NCBI GenBank assembly: GCA_045648445.1
Contig: JAZRNY010000023.1
Coordinates: forward strand, 9,416-73,415
Source of the DNA: SIG607 sp045648445
Lineage (GTDB): Bacteria > Bacillota > Clostridia > Oscillospirales > Acutalibacteraceae
DNA length: 64,000 nt
Direction: 5' to 3'
Position numbers and translations under genes: made by a program
Notes under the pieces: generated by a model
What the model was told of the DNA's origin: nothing
Seen by the model: the letters and a program-made list of their open reading frames with translations, nothing else
The model's database searches: none
Shown here: positions 1 to 9,447 of the stretch, in pieces
Numbering within the stretch: position 1 is the stretch's first letter
How the letters are laid out: each line of letters starts with the position of its first letter

Positions 1-12
1 CCGTTAATTTTT

Positions 13-2025
13 TTATTCAGCAGCTTCTTCTGCAGGAACTTCTTCTACTGCTTCTTCAGCAGGAGCAGCTTCCTCTTCGGGAAGAAGAGCGCGGATAGAA
101 AGGCTAACACGCTTTTTCTCATAATCTACAGCAATAATCTTTGCTTCAACTTCCTGACCAACAGTAAGTTCGTCCTGAGGTTTAGCAACGTGCTTGTTTG
201 CAATTTGAGAAATATGGATAAGACCGTCGATACCGGGGATAATACGTGCGAATGCACCGTAAGTAGTCATGCTAACGATTGTAGCCTTAACGGTTTCATC
301 TACAGCAAAATTCTTTTCGAAAATTACCCACGGATTTTCTTCTGGCTTTTTAAAGCCTAAGGAAATCTTTTTCTTTTCGGTATCAATTGCCTTAACGTAA
401 ACTTCGATTTCATCGCCTACGAGAACAACCTCGCTGGGATTCTTAATTCTCTGCCAAGAGAGTTCGGAAATGTGAACCATTCCGTCAATACCACCGATAT
501 CAACGAATGCGCCATAACTGGTTAAGGACTTAACCTTACCTGTAAAGCGTTCGCCAACAGCGATGTTCTCCCAAAGTTCAGCTGCAGCGGCTTTCTTTTC
601 TTCGCGAAGAACGCTACGGATAGAACCGATTGCTCTTCTGCCTCTGCCTATTTCGATAATACGGAAACGCACCTCTTTACCCTTCAAATCTTCGATAGGC
701 TCACTTTTAGTAAGGGTTGCCTGAGATGCAGGAATGAAAACACGGATGCCGTTTGCGAAAACGGTAACACCGCCCTTAATGATATCTTTAACGACACCGG
801 TAAGAATCTCGCCGCTGTCCTTGGCTGCAACAATATTGTCCCAACCGGCAATAGCATCGAAACGACGCTTAGAGAGCATTACGGTTCCTTCCTGATCATT
901 TGTGCGCATAATGATAAGATTCATAGTATCGCCAACGCTAACTTCCTTTAAGATGTCAGCATTAGGATCTGCAGAGTATTCCTCTTTGGTAATGTAGCCG
1001 GCAAGACCTCTGCCAATGTCCACCTGAACCTCATTCTCGCTTACTGCAAGAACTGTACCGAGTACCTTCTGGTCTCCGGTTAATGCGCTGAGGGATGCCT
1101 CGAATGCTTCTTCATCAGTCATTTCCTCAAAGCTTTTTTGAACAGCATCTTCTACCTGTTCAACCGATTGTAAATTTTCCGACATGGTTTTAATAACCTC
1201 CTTAATGATATGCGCCGGCGTAGATGCTCCGGCGACAACCCCGATGTTCTTTTTGTTTTTATACCATTCAGGACGCAATTCCTTAGAAGTAGAAACCAAA
1301 TAAGTATGCAAACAGTTGGCTGAGCAAACATCTTTTAACTTTGCTGTGTTTGAACTGTGTCGTCCGCCTACAACAATCATAAGATCGCTGACTTTGGACA
1401 ACTCCTCCGCTTCCTGTTGGCGCATCGCAGTCGCATTACATATTGTATCAAAAATAAAAGCATTTGTATAGCCTTTTTTTAAAATTTTTTGACATTTCCC
1501 CCAAATTTCTGCATTAAAAGTTGTTTGCGACACAGCAGTAACCTTTTTTTCGGCTAAACTTGGGTTATTTTCAATTATTTTTTCAAGTTCTTCTTCATTT
1601 GAAAAGACATAAACCTCTACATTTTCTGCATTTCCGCAAATTCCAATAACTTCGGAATGTTGCTTATCTCCCGCAACCAAAATAACGTGACCGTCTTTTG
1701 CGGCGTTTCTTACAATATCGTGAATTTTAGACACAAACGGACAGGTTGCATTTACCACCTTTGCTCCCGTTTGCTCACTTCTTTTAAAAATTTCCGCAGG
1801 AACTCCGTGGGAACGGATAACAAGGGTATCGTTTTCTCCCGCTTCTTCAGGTACGGATATAACCCTAACGCCTTTTTGACTTAGTTCTTTTACCAGTTCT
1901 TCGTTATGTATAATAGGTCCTAACGTGCAAACGCGTTCTCCCTTTTGGCATAGTTCTTCCACCATACTTACGGCTCTGTTTACACCAAAACAAAATCCTG
2001 CGGTTTTAGCAAGTGTTATATTCAA
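13..2025 (-). CDS. ispH: 4-hydroxy-3-methylbut-2-enyl diphosphate reductase fused to ribosomal protein S1 (IspH-S1)
   Basis: This is a fusion protein of about 670 residues. Residues 1-285 are IspH, the [4Fe-4S] enzyme that makes IPP and DMAPP in the last step of the MEP isoprenoid pathway. The cluster cysteines are C12 (GFCFGVNRAV), C95 (NATCPF) and C196 (DTICNA). H40, H73, H123 and E125 match the active-site residues of the E. coli enzyme. From about residue 320 there are four S1 RNA-binding domains, of which the last two are best conserved (TSYGAFVDIGGIDGMVHISE), and an acidic tail. Clostridia commonly carry this fusion. I chose TTG at 2025: GGGAG lies 8 bases upstream and the start overlaps the plsC stop as TTGA. 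It is the last gene of the operon seen here. Confidence 0.95.
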   Translation of the reverse strand: MNITLAKTAGFCFGVNRAVSMVEELCQKGERVCTLGPIIHNEELVKELSQKGVRVISVPEEAGENDTLVIRSHGVPAEIFKRSEQTGAKVVNATCPFVSKIHDIVRNAAKDGHVILVAGDKQHSEVIGICGNAENVEVYVFSNEEELEKIIENNPSLAEKKVTAVSQTTFNAEIWGKCQKILKKGYTNAFIFDTICNATAMRQQEAEELSKVSDLMIVVGGRHSSNTAKLKDVCSANCLHTYLVSTSKELRPEWYKNKKNIGVVAGASTPAHIIKEVIKTMSENLQSVEQVEDAVQKSFEEMTDEEAFEASLSALTGDQKVLGTVLAVSENEVQVDIGRGLAGYITKEEYSADPNADILKEVSVGDTMNLIIMRTNDQEGTVMLSKRRFDAIAGWDNIVAAKDSGEILTGVVKDIIKGGVTVFANGIRVFIPASQATLTKSEPIEDLKGKEVRFRIIEIGRGRRAIGSIRSVLREEKKAAAAELWENIAVGERFTGKVKSLTSYGAFVDIGGIDGMVHISELSWQRIKNPSEVVLVGDEIEVYVKAIDTEKKKISLGFKKPEENPWVIFEKNFAVDETVKATIVSMTTYGAFARIIPGIDGLIHISQIANKHVAKPQDELTVGQEVEAKIIAVDYEKKRVSLSIRALLPEEEAAPAEEAVEEVPAEEAAE

Positions 2026-2627
2026 TGTTTCATCTCCCAAAGTTCTGTGATTTTGTCGGTAATAAGTTCGCTAACCCTTCTTATTGCAGTTTTGCCCGTA
2101 TCTTCCCCTGCATATTCGTCATAATAAATAGGGGCGCCAAAACGAAAGGTTGCCTTTTGAAAAAGTTTAACCTTGCCGGTTTGTCTATAAACTGCGCACG
2201 GAAGAATGGGAGCCTTTGTAGCAAGGGCAAGCATAGCCGTACCCGGTTTTGCCTTACGTGGAGCGCACCCATCATCATAACGGGTTCCCTCGGGAAAAAT
2301 ACCCAGAATTTTGCCCTCAAGCAAAATTTCTTCGGCTCTGTTTATAGCGCCTTTATCTCCCGTTCGGCGGTTAACCGAAAAGGCGCCGAGTTTTCTAAAA
2401 AGGAATCCCAGTATTTTATTTTTAAAAAGTTCGTCCTTGCCCATAAAATAAATTTGACGGGGGCATAAAATACCCATAAACAAAATATCGCTTATAGAGG
2501 TATGATTACAACAAAGTATAACCGCGCCTTCCTTAGGGATATTATGTACTCCGTATTTTTTTATGCGAAAGAAAATATGGGTAAAAAACGAGACAATTGC
2601 CCTCATTATCCTGTAAAAGAGTGTCAT
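2022..2627 (-). CDS. plsC: 1-acyl-sn-glycerol-3-phosphate acyltransferase (PlsC family)
   Basis: This 201-residue membrane-associated acyltransferase should make phosphatidic acid from lysophosphatidic acid. The catalytic HX4D motif is NHTSISD at residues 41-47, and the substrate motif FPEGTR is at 111-116. A hydrophobic N-terminus (residues 1-25) would dock it to the membrane. Its start overlaps the cmk stop by four bases (ATGA) and its stop overlaps the ispH start. The cmk-plsC-ispH/rpsA order is typical of Clostridia. A broader lysophospholipid acyltransferase role cannot be excluded from sequence alone. Confidence 0.92.
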   Translation of the reverse strand: MTLFYRIMRAIVSFFTHIFFRIKKYGVHNIPKEGAVILCCNHTSISDILFMGILCPRQIYFMGKDELFKNKILGFLFRKLGAFSVNRRTGDKGAINRAEEILLEGKILGIFPEGTRYDDGCAPRKAKPGTAMLALATKAPILPCAVYRQTGKVKLFQKATFRFGAPIYYDEYAGEDTGKTAIRRVSELITDKITELWEMKH

Positions 2628-3301
2628 TTAACGTTCTCCTTTATTATATTTAAAAGCATATCCATCGATTCTTCAAAATTTTTATTTGTAGTGTCGGCAA
2701 TAATCGAATCTTCAGCAGGTTTTAGCGGCGCAATAGCGCGGTGCGAATCGTTATAATCACGCTGACGCATATCGTCAAGTACCTGTTCAAAGGTAGAAGT
2801 ATCTCCCTTTTCTTTCAGTTCTTTAAAACGGCGCATTGCCCTTTCTTCATCACTTGCAGTAAGGAAAATTTTAAGGTCGGCATTGGGAAGAACCACCGTA
2901 CCAATATCTCTGCCATCCATAATGCAGTTGTATTTTTTAGCAAAATCTCTTTGCATACCAAGCAGTTTTGCTCTTACTTCTTTTTTTGCCGAAACTGCAG
3001 AAGCCATCATCGAAGCAACGGGAGTTCTTATTTCTTCGCTAACGTCGGTTTCCCCTAAAAACACATGCTGAACACCGTTTATAAAACGAATGTCAACAAT
3101 AATAGTTTCAAGTTCTTTCTCTATATCGCAATTTAAAGAGGTATCGTAACCCTTTTTAGAAAAAGCAAGACCGATAGCGCGGTAAAGTGCGCCTGTATCC
3201 ACATAAATATAATCAAGTTTTTTTGCAAGTGCCTTTGCAAGCGAACTTTTTCCTGCACCTGCAGGTCCGTCAATGGCTATTGCTATAGTTTTTGTACCCA
3301 T
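2624..3301 (-). CDS. cmk: (d)CMP kinase
   Basis: This 225-residue cytidylate kinase phosphorylates CMP and dCMP with ATP. The P-loop GPAGAGKSS lies at residues 12-20. The family signatures DTGALYRA (around 36) and MDGRDIGTVVLP (around 127) are present, and length matches the family. It sits between the flavoprotein and plsC genes in the operon; its TGA stop overlaps the plsC ATG. Confidence 0.96.
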   Translation of the reverse strand: MGTKTIAIAIDGPAGAGKSSLAKALAKKLDYIYVDTGALYRAIGLAFSKKGYDTSLNCDIEKELETIIVDIRFINGVQHVFLGETDVSEEIRTPVASMMASAVSAKKEVRAKLLGMQRDFAKKYNCIMDGRDIGTVVLPNADLKIFLTASDEERAMRRFKELKEKGDTSTFEQVLDDMRQRDYNDSHRAIAPLKPAEDSIIADTTNKNFEESMDMLLNIIKENVK

Positions 3302-3313
3302 ATTTATACTTCC

Positions 3314-4537
3314 TTATATTTTATTTCCGGCAAGATAGCCTGTTGAAAATGCAATTTGTAAATTAAAACCGCCCGTATAAGCATCTACGTCAATTATTTC
3401 ACCCGCAAAATAAAGGCCTTCTATTAGTTTAGACTCCATTGTTGCGCTGTTTATTTCCTTAACGTTTATACCGCCCGAAGTAATTACCGCTTCCTCTACG
3501 GGACGAAGGCAATCCACCGTCATTTTAAGCCCTTTTAAAAGATTAACGAACTCCATTCGTTGTTCCTTGCTTATTTGGTTAACCTTTGTTTCGGCAGGAA
3601 TAGAACTGAGTCCCACAACGATTGGAATAAGCATACGGGGAAGCAAATTATCAAGAGAATTTCTGAAATTTTTATTTGCATTTTCTGAAAAATCCCTTAA
3701 AATGCGTTTGTCCAATTGAGAAGTATCCATACCGGGTTTTAGGTCAACCTCGCATATGTACTGAGTTTTATCTATATCCTTTAAATGCGCCGATGCGCTA
3801 AGCGCCAATGGTCCGCTTATTCCGAAATGGGTAAACATCATTTCGCCAAGTTCACTAAAAATCGGTTTTTTCTTATTTGTATCGTAAACCGTAAGTGTCA
3901 CGTTTTTAAGGGATAATCCCATTAGTTTTGAAACGTACCCCTCTTTTATACAAATAGGTACAAGGGATGCCCTCAACGGTGTTACGGTATGTCCTAATTT
4001 TTCGGCTATTTTGTATCCGTCACCCGTTGAACCCGTAAGAGGATAGGAAAGACCGCCTGTAGCAAGTATAACCTTTTCGGCTAAAAGGGTTTCTCCATCT
4101 TCGAGTTTTACCCCCGTAACCAAAAAATCGTCCTTGGTTATTTCGGTTACTCTGCCCGTTTTAAAGGTTACCCCACTTTTTTTAGCCGCAAAAACAAGAG
4201 CATCTGCAATATCCATTGCCTTATCGGACACGGGAAAAACGCGGTTTCCTCTTTCGGTTTTAAGGGGAACCTTATGGTTTTCGAAAAACTCCATAGTATC
4301 TTTGCTTTCAAAGGCGTTAAAGGCAGAATATAAAAATCTTCCGTTTGCCGTAACGTTTTTCATAAGTTCTTCTATGCTGCAATTATTGGTAACGTTGCAT
4401 CTACCCTTGCCTGTTACAAGAATTTTTCTTGCAGGGCGAGGATTTTTTTCTATTACCAATACTTCGTGTCCGTTATTTGCCGCGCTGTAAGCCGCCATAA
4501 GTCCTGAGGCGCCACCGCCGATTACAATTACTTTCAA
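3314..4537 (-). CDS. NAD(P)/FAD-dependent oxidoreductase, HI0933/YhiN (BaiN) family
   Basis: This flavoprotein of 407 residues starts with a Rossmann dinucleotide-binding motif, VIGGGASGLMAAY, at residues 5-17. It has the family's internal GKGRCNVTN motif and a C-terminal FAD site, GLYFAGEIIDVDAYTGGFN. HI0933-family members are frequently annotated BaiN-like; the physiological substrate is usually unknown and cannot be read from this sequence. The start is TTG at 4537 with GGGGAAAAGG directly upstream. This gene commonly precedes cmk in Clostridia, as here. Confidence 0.9.
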   Translation of the reverse strand: MKVIVIGGGASGLMAAYSAANNGHEVLVIEKNPRPARKILVTGKGRCNVTNNCSIEELMKNVTANGRFLYSAFNAFESKDTMEFFENHKVPLKTERGNRVFPVSDKAMDIADALVFAAKKSGVTFKTGRVTEITKDDFLVTGVKLEDGETLLAEKVILATGGLSYPLTGSTGDGYKIAEKLGHTVTPLRASLVPICIKEGYVSKLMGLSLKNVTLTVYDTNKKKPIFSELGEMMFTHFGISGPLALSASAHLKDIDKTQYICEVDLKPGMDTSQLDKRILRDFSENANKNFRNSLDNLLPRMLIPIVVGLSSIPAETKVNQISKEQRMEFVNLLKGLKMTVDCLRPVEEAVITSGGINVKEINSATMESKLIEGLYFAGEIIDVDAYTGGFNLQIAFSTGYLAGNKI

Positions 4538-4550
4538 ACCTTTTCCCCAC

Positions 4551-5084
4551 TTAAAATTTAAGTATTTTTTTCACTTTGTCGTGAAGTCTTACCATATAGG
4601 TAACGCATAGTTTAGAAATACACATATCATAAAGAATAAATGCAATATTGCCTAATACGTAAAGAATTAAAATTGAATATTTTCCGAAATCTCCCAGTCC
4701 CTCAAGTTCTATCATTAGAACTTTTGCCAAAACAGCGTAAATTATTGTAACGGCGCCGTTAAAGGAAACAAATTTCAACAAATATTCAACAAAACGGAAT
4801 TTTACTTTTTCAAATAGCGCTTTAATTATGGGATAAAAGCCAAAAAAACATAAGTACATAAGTTTTGCTTCCGGTTCAGCCAAAACAGCAACCAAAAAAG
4901 AGGATACCACATAGGTTGCAAATGCATAACCCTTTCCCGATTCCACTAAAGGAATTATAATAAACGCTCCTGCTACGGCAGGTACCGCATAGGTCAAAAA
5001 AGGAAAATACGAACAAAGCATAACCGCCGCAATAAGCGCCGCAGTTATTGCGCTTAAAGTTAAATTAGCAGTTTGTTTTTTCAT
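4551..5084 (-). CDS. Small integral membrane protein, unknown function
   Basis: The product has 177 residues with about five hydrophobic segments (roughly 8-30, 33-50, 55-72, 100-125 and 132-155) and a basic C-terminal tail. I do not recognise a family with certainty. Its general shape is like that of ECF-transporter substrate-binding (S) subunits or other small polytopic proteins, but no diagnostic motif is visible. It lies between the J-domain protein and flavoprotein genes with intergenic gaps of 1 and 13 bases, so it is co-transcribed. Confidence 0.75.
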   Translation of the reverse strand: MKKQTANLTLSAITAALIAAVMLCSYFPFLTYAVPAVAGAFIIIPLVESGKGYAFATYVVSSFLVAVLAEPEAKLMYLCFFGFYPIIKALFEKVKFRFVEYLLKFVSFNGAVTIIYAVLAKVLMIELEGLGDFGKYSILILYVLGNIAFILYDMCISKLCVTYMVRLHDKVKKILKF

Positions 5085-5085
5085 A

Positions 5086-5688
5086 CTAACAACATCCTAT
5101 AAGGTCGCCGCCCATACATTCGCAACAACAGTCGGCGCAAATAAGTCCCTGACAGCAATCACAGGCATCGCATCCGCCCATATTACCACTTGTTCTATAA
5201 GGGTTACCGCCAAAACCGCCTCTGGTTTTGCGCTGAATATTGCTGAATGCCTGAGCATATTCGGGATTACTCGGATCCATTCTGCAAGCAGTAGCAAAGG
5301 CTGAATAGGCTGTATCGTATCTACCGCGTCTAAACTGTACCATACCGCTTAAAAAATACCATTCAGCATTTCTTTTATTTAGCGGTACTCCGTCAAGCAC
5401 TATCATAGCCTGATCTATTTGACCTTTATTTATTAAATCGCGTACGTCTTTAAAATCGCTTGGCGCAGTATAAGAGTTCGAACCGCCCGAAGAATTATTT
5501 CGACGCTGACTTACAATAGTGTCATAGGCCTCGTTTATTTCCTTCATTTTTTCTGCCGCAAGGTCACTTAAAGGATTATCAACGTAATTATCGGGATGAT
5601 ATTTTCTGGCAAGTTCCTTGTACGCCTTTTTTATTTCTTCTTCTGATGCGTCTTTTCCAACGCCTAAAATGGAATACGGATCGTTCAT
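5086..5688 (-). CDS. J-domain (DnaJ-like) protein with cysteine-rich C-terminus
   Basis: The first 70 residues form a J domain, with the HPD tripeptide at residues 31-33 (ARKYHPDNY) that stimulates DnaK ATPase. A TPR-like middle region (about 105-160) follows. The last 30 residues are very rich in cysteine, with C-C-C runs and repeated CxxC pairs spaced by glycine and aspartate. There is no DnaJ zinc-finger or canonical substrate-binding domain, so this is a specialised co-chaperone and not DnaJ itself. Its start overlaps the stop of the DUF5685 gene (ATGA), suggesting the two act together. The tail probably binds metal (inference). Confidence 0.88.
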   Translation of the reverse strand: MNDPYSILGVGKDASEEEIKKAYKELARKYHPDNYVDNPLSDLAAEKMKEINEAYDTIVSQRRNNSSGGSNSYTAPSDFKDVRDLINKGQIDQAMIVLDGVPLNKRNAEWYFLSGMVQFRRGRYDTAYSAFATACRMDPSNPEYAQAFSNIQRKTRGGFGGNPYRTSGNMGGCDACDCCQGLICADCCCECMGGDLIGCC

Positions 5689-6530
5689 TTGTTTTTCTCC
5701 AGTCTGTTTATTTCGCTGAGCATCGTATCTTCAAGCCCTACGTAAATTATATTACCTAAAATATTTTTAAATCGCTTTATATTTAAAAGTTCAAAAGTAT
5801 TTTTTGCTTCGTTTATAACTATATAAAGTTGCGCTTTAATTTTATTGGTCGCCTCATTAGGTTCTAAATTACTAATCGGATTAAAGGCGCCTTTTTTAAT
5901 ATCGCGACTTCTATCCGCAAGGCAATCGAGCAAATATATGTATCTGCCCATAAGTCTGCCCAAAAAAGCAAGAACTTTTTTATCGTTTTCTTCCTTTGCG
6001 CAAAGAGGCAAAAGTTTTGACAGCATTATACTGCTGGGTTCGGCGGCATCGTCAAGACTTGCGTTTTTAATACTTTCTGCTTTTTCTTGATTTAAAAAGT
6101 ATTCGTTTGAAATAGCGTCTATATCAGGAAAAGACTTTTTTGCCTTTTTGTAAGAAAGATTAAAAAGCGATTTTTTTAATATTGCCAAAAGTTTTTTAAA
6201 TCCTTTTTCGTCCTTTAAATCGTCTTTAATTTTATAATAACCTAAAATAATAAGGGCTGCCGCCGATACTGCAAAATGCTCGTCATTTATACAGTAGGTG
6301 CATTTTTTAAAAGGATTAAAGGTGCACTTTTTACAATGCGTTCCACAAAACTCGTCAGCAAGAGCAAGTTCGGTTAGCGCAGTAAAAGTAAAATCGTAAC
6401 TTAAAGCGAAACGTGAAAAAATTCCGTAATCTTTACCAAGCCTTTTGCAAAGACTGCAATAAACAGCCTTGTACATTTCGTATTCTTTTATTTTAAGTTC
6501 AGGTTTAGAAACACGAATATAACCGAACAA
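5685..6530 (-). CDS. DUF5685 family protein
   Basis: This 281-residue protein begins MFGYIRVSKPELKIKEYE, which I recognise as the start of the DUF5685 family of Firmicutes. Conserved cysteines occur as VYCSLCKRLG near residue 27 and as a clustered CGTHCKKC ... CTYC set around residues 63-80, suggesting a metal site. The remainder is mostly helical and resembles prenyl-synthase-like helical bundles, a resemblance I treat as weak. The start is TTG at 6530 preceded by GGGGTGAG. It is translationally coupled to the J-domain gene. Function is unknown. Confidence 0.82.
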   Translation of the reverse strand: MFGYIRVSKPELKIKEYEMYKAVYCSLCKRLGKDYGIFSRFALSYDFTFTALTELALADEFCGTHCKKCTFNPFKKCTYCINDEHFAVSAAALIILGYYKIKDDLKDEKGFKKLLAILKKSLFNLSYKKAKKSFPDIDAISNEYFLNQEKAESIKNASLDDAAEPSSIMLSKLLPLCAKEENDKKVLAFLGRLMGRYIYLLDCLADRSRDIKKGAFNPISNLEPNEATNKIKAQLYIVINEAKNTFELLNIKRFKNILGNIIYVGLEDTMLSEINRLEKNK

Positions 6531-6592
6531 GTTCTCACCCCTTTTCCTTATTTTAGCAGATTAATTTTGCCTTTTAGTTAAATTTGTGTAAA

Positions 6593-9418
6593 TTAAAGCA
6601 TTTTTTTAAGATATTTACCTGTAAAAGACGCTTTATTTTCGCTGACCGCTTCGGGAGTTCCGGCAGCCACTACTTTTCCGCCGCCAATTCCGCCCTCAGG
6701 GCCTAAATCTATAATATAATCTGCAGTTTTAATAACGTCCAAATTATGCTCGATAACAAGTACGGTATTACCTATATCAACAAGTTTTGTAAGCACTTCT
6801 AACAAACGGTGAACGTCTGCCGTGTGAAGTCCCGTTGTAGGCTCGTCTAGAATATAAATGGTTTTTCCCGTACTGCGTTTTGCAAGTTCGGTAGCAAGTT
6901 TAACGCGTTGCGCTTCACCGCCCGAAAGGGTTGTAGCAGGTTGACCAAGTTTAACGTAACCAAGTCCCACTTCATATAGTGTTTTGATTTTTCGGTAAAT
7001 TTTCGGAATACTTTCAAAAAAGTTCATTGCTTCCTCTACCGTCATTTCAAGCACTTCGTAAATATTTTTGCCCTTATATTTTACCGACAGTGTTTCTTCG
7101 TTATAACGGGTTCCTGAGCAAACTTCACAAGGCACGTAAACGTCGGGCAAAAACTGCATTTCTATCTTTATGATACCGTCACCCTGACAGGCTTCACATC
7201 TTCCGCCCTTAACGTTAAAGGAAAACCTTCCGGGTGCAAAGCCCTTCATTTTTGCATCCTTGGTAACGGCGAACAAATCACGTATATCGTTAAATACACC
7301 CGTATAGGTTGCAGGGTTTGAACGTGGGGTTCTGCCTATGGGAGATTGGTCGATATCAATAACCTTATCTAAATTTTCAAGTCCGTCAACACCTGAATAT
7401 TTACCAGGTATCATTTTGGCTTTATTAAGTTTTGTGGCAAGAAGTTTATAAATAACGTCGTTTACAAGGGATGATTTACCCGAACCCGAAACACCCGTTA
7501 CACAGGTAAAGGTGCCAAGGGGTATTTTTGCCGTAATATTCTTAAGATTATTTTCAGCCGCGCCCTTAACGGTCAAGAAATTGCCGTTGCCTTTTCGGCG
7601 AACCTTGGGAACGGGAATGGTTTTTCTTCCCGTAAGATAATCGCTTGTAATAGAATTTTCGCATTTATAAAGCCCCTCAAGGTCACCCGAATAGATAACC
7701 TCGCCACCGTGAATACCTGCGCCGGGGCCTATATCAACGATATAATCAGCCTCACGCATTGTATCCTCATCATGTTCAACGACGATAAGAGTATTTCCCA
7801 AATCACGAAGACGTTTAAGGGCTTCAATAAGTCGGTCGTTATCCCTTTGGTGAAGACCGATACTTGGCTCGTCAAGAATATAAAGAACGCCCGTCAGTCC
7901 CGAACCTATCTGGGTTGCAAGTCTTATTCTCTGACTTTCTCCACCCGAAAGGGTACCCGAAGAACGCGCCAAGTCAAGATAACTGAGTCCCACACCGTTA
8001 AGAAATGAAAGTCGCTCCTTTATCTCCTTTAAAATGGGACGGGCTATAGTTTCATTTTGTTTTGAAAAAGTAAGGGTATCAAGGAAAGAAAGTTCCTCAG
8101 TAATAGGCATTTTTGAAAATTCTTCTATATTTTTTCCGCCTACCGTAACAGCCAAAGGCTCCGGCTTTAAACGTGCGCCGTTACAAACGGGGCATATGCT
8201 TTCACTCATATAGCCCTCTATTTCATTTTTCGTATAGTCGGAATCGCTTTCCTTATATCTTCTTTCAAGATTATTAACAACACCCTCAAAGACGGATTTA
8301 TATATTCCTCCGCCCCATTCGGGAAGTTTTATAAAATCAATAATTTCGCCCTTTGTTCCGTAAAAGATTATATCCTTAACTTCATCTGAAAGTTCCTTAA
8401 AAGGAACGTCAAGAGAAAAACCGTAATGACGGGAAAGTCCTTCAAAATACATTCTGGCAAAACTGCCTCTAAAACTTCCCTTTATATTCCAACCCGAGCA
8501 ACGAAAAGCGCCTTCGTTGATGCTTAAATCCTCCTCCACCAAAAGAGATGGATTAACCTTTAAAAACTTTCCGATACCGCTACAGGCAGGACATGCGCCT
8601 AAGGGATTATTAAATGAAAATAGAGTTGGTGTCAGTTCGGGCAGACTTACTCCGTGTTCGTCACAGGCATAGTTTTGAGAAAAATGCAGTTCTTCACCGC
8701 CGATAACGTCGATATAAACTATTCCGTTTGCCGCCTTTGCCGCAGTTTCAATACTGTCGTTAAGTCTGCTTTTAACGTCCTCTTTTATAACAAGACGGTC
8801 TATAATAATTTCAATATGATGTTTTATATTTTTATCAAGGGTAATTTCTTCGCTTAAATCATAAATACTACCGTCAATTCGCACCCTTACAAAACCCGAT
8901 TTTTTTGCGGCATCGAGTTCTTTTTCGTGTCTGCCCTTTCTGCCTCTTACAGTTGGGGCGAGTACCTGAATTTTGGTACCCTCGGGAAGCGTCATAACCT
9001 TTTTAACTATCTGGTCGGTGGTCTGCTGACTTATTTCCTTTTTACAAATCGGACAGTGAGGCACACCCGTACGGGCATATAAAAGTCTTAAATAATCGTG
9101 AATTTCGGTAACCGTTCCAACTGTAGAACGGGGATTTTTAGAGGTAGTTTTTTGGTCAATAGAAATTGCAGGTGAAAGTCCCTCAATGTAATCAACGTCG
9201 GGCTTGTCCATCTGACCCAAAAACATTCTGGCATAGGAAGACAAGGACTCAACGTATCTTCGTTGTCCTTCCGCATAAATGGTGTCAAAAGCAAGAGACG
9301 ATTTTCCCGAACCCGAAAGTCCGGTGAAAACTATAAGTTTATCCCTTGGTATTTCAACGTCTAAACTTTTAAGATTGTGGGTCCTTGCCCCTTTTACAAT
9401 AAGTTTTTCTAAAGCCAT
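6593..9418 (-). CDS. uvrA: Excinuclease ABC subunit UvrA
   Basis: The 941-residue damage-recognition ATPase of nucleotide excision repair is complete. The first Walker A is GLSGSGKSSLAFDT (about 32-45) and the second is GVSGSGKSSLVNDV (about 640). Two ABC signatures (SGTLSGGESQRIRLA and ATTLSGGEAQRVKLA) and zinc-binding cysteine pairs (CPICKK around 122, CEACQG ... CEVCSG around 735) are present. It follows uvrB by 29 bases in the same operon. Confidence 0.98.
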   Translation of the reverse strand: MALEKLIVKGARTHNLKSLDVEIPRDKLIVFTGLSGSGKSSLAFDTIYAEGQRRYVESLSSYARMFLGQMDKPDVDYIEGLSPAISIDQKTTSKNPRSTVGTVTEIHDYLRLLYARTGVPHCPICKKEISQQTTDQIVKKVMTLPEGTKIQVLAPTVRGRKGRHEKELDAAKKSGFVRVRIDGSIYDLSEEITLDKNIKHHIEIIIDRLVIKEDVKSRLNDSIETAAKAANGIVYIDVIGGEELHFSQNYACDEHGVSLPELTPTLFSFNNPLGACPACSGIGKFLKVNPSLLVEEDLSINEGAFRCSGWNIKGSFRGSFARMYFEGLSRHYGFSLDVPFKELSDEVKDIIFYGTKGEIIDFIKLPEWGGGIYKSVFEGVVNNLERRYKESDSDYTKNEIEGYMSESICPVCNGARLKPEPLAVTVGGKNIEEFSKMPITEELSFLDTLTFSKQNETIARPILKEIKERLSFLNGVGLSYLDLARSSGTLSGGESQRIRLATQIGSGLTGVLYILDEPSIGLHQRDNDRLIEALKRLRDLGNTLIVVEHDEDTMREADYIVDIGPGAGIHGGEVIYSGDLEGLYKCENSITSDYLTGRKTIPVPKVRRKGNGNFLTVKGAAENNLKNITAKIPLGTFTCVTGVSGSGKSSLVNDVIYKLLATKLNKAKMIPGKYSGVDGLENLDKVIDIDQSPIGRTPRSNPATYTGVFNDIRDLFAVTKDAKMKGFAPGRFSFNVKGGRCEACQGDGIIKIEMQFLPDVYVPCEVCSGTRYNEETLSVKYKGKNIYEVLEMTVEEAMNFFESIPKIYRKIKTLYEVGLGYVKLGQPATTLSGGEAQRVKLATELAKRSTGKTIYILDEPTTGLHTADVHRLLEVLTKLVDIGNTVLVIEHNLDVIKTADYIIDLGPEGGIGGGKVVAAGTPEAVSENKASFTGKYLKKML

Positions 9419-9447
9419 ATTTTACCTTCTTTTAAAAGTTGGTTATA

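Noticed and set aside
2013..2468. Plus-strand open frame opposite plsC
   Set aside because: Antisense shadow; no ribosome binding site and no recognisable domain.
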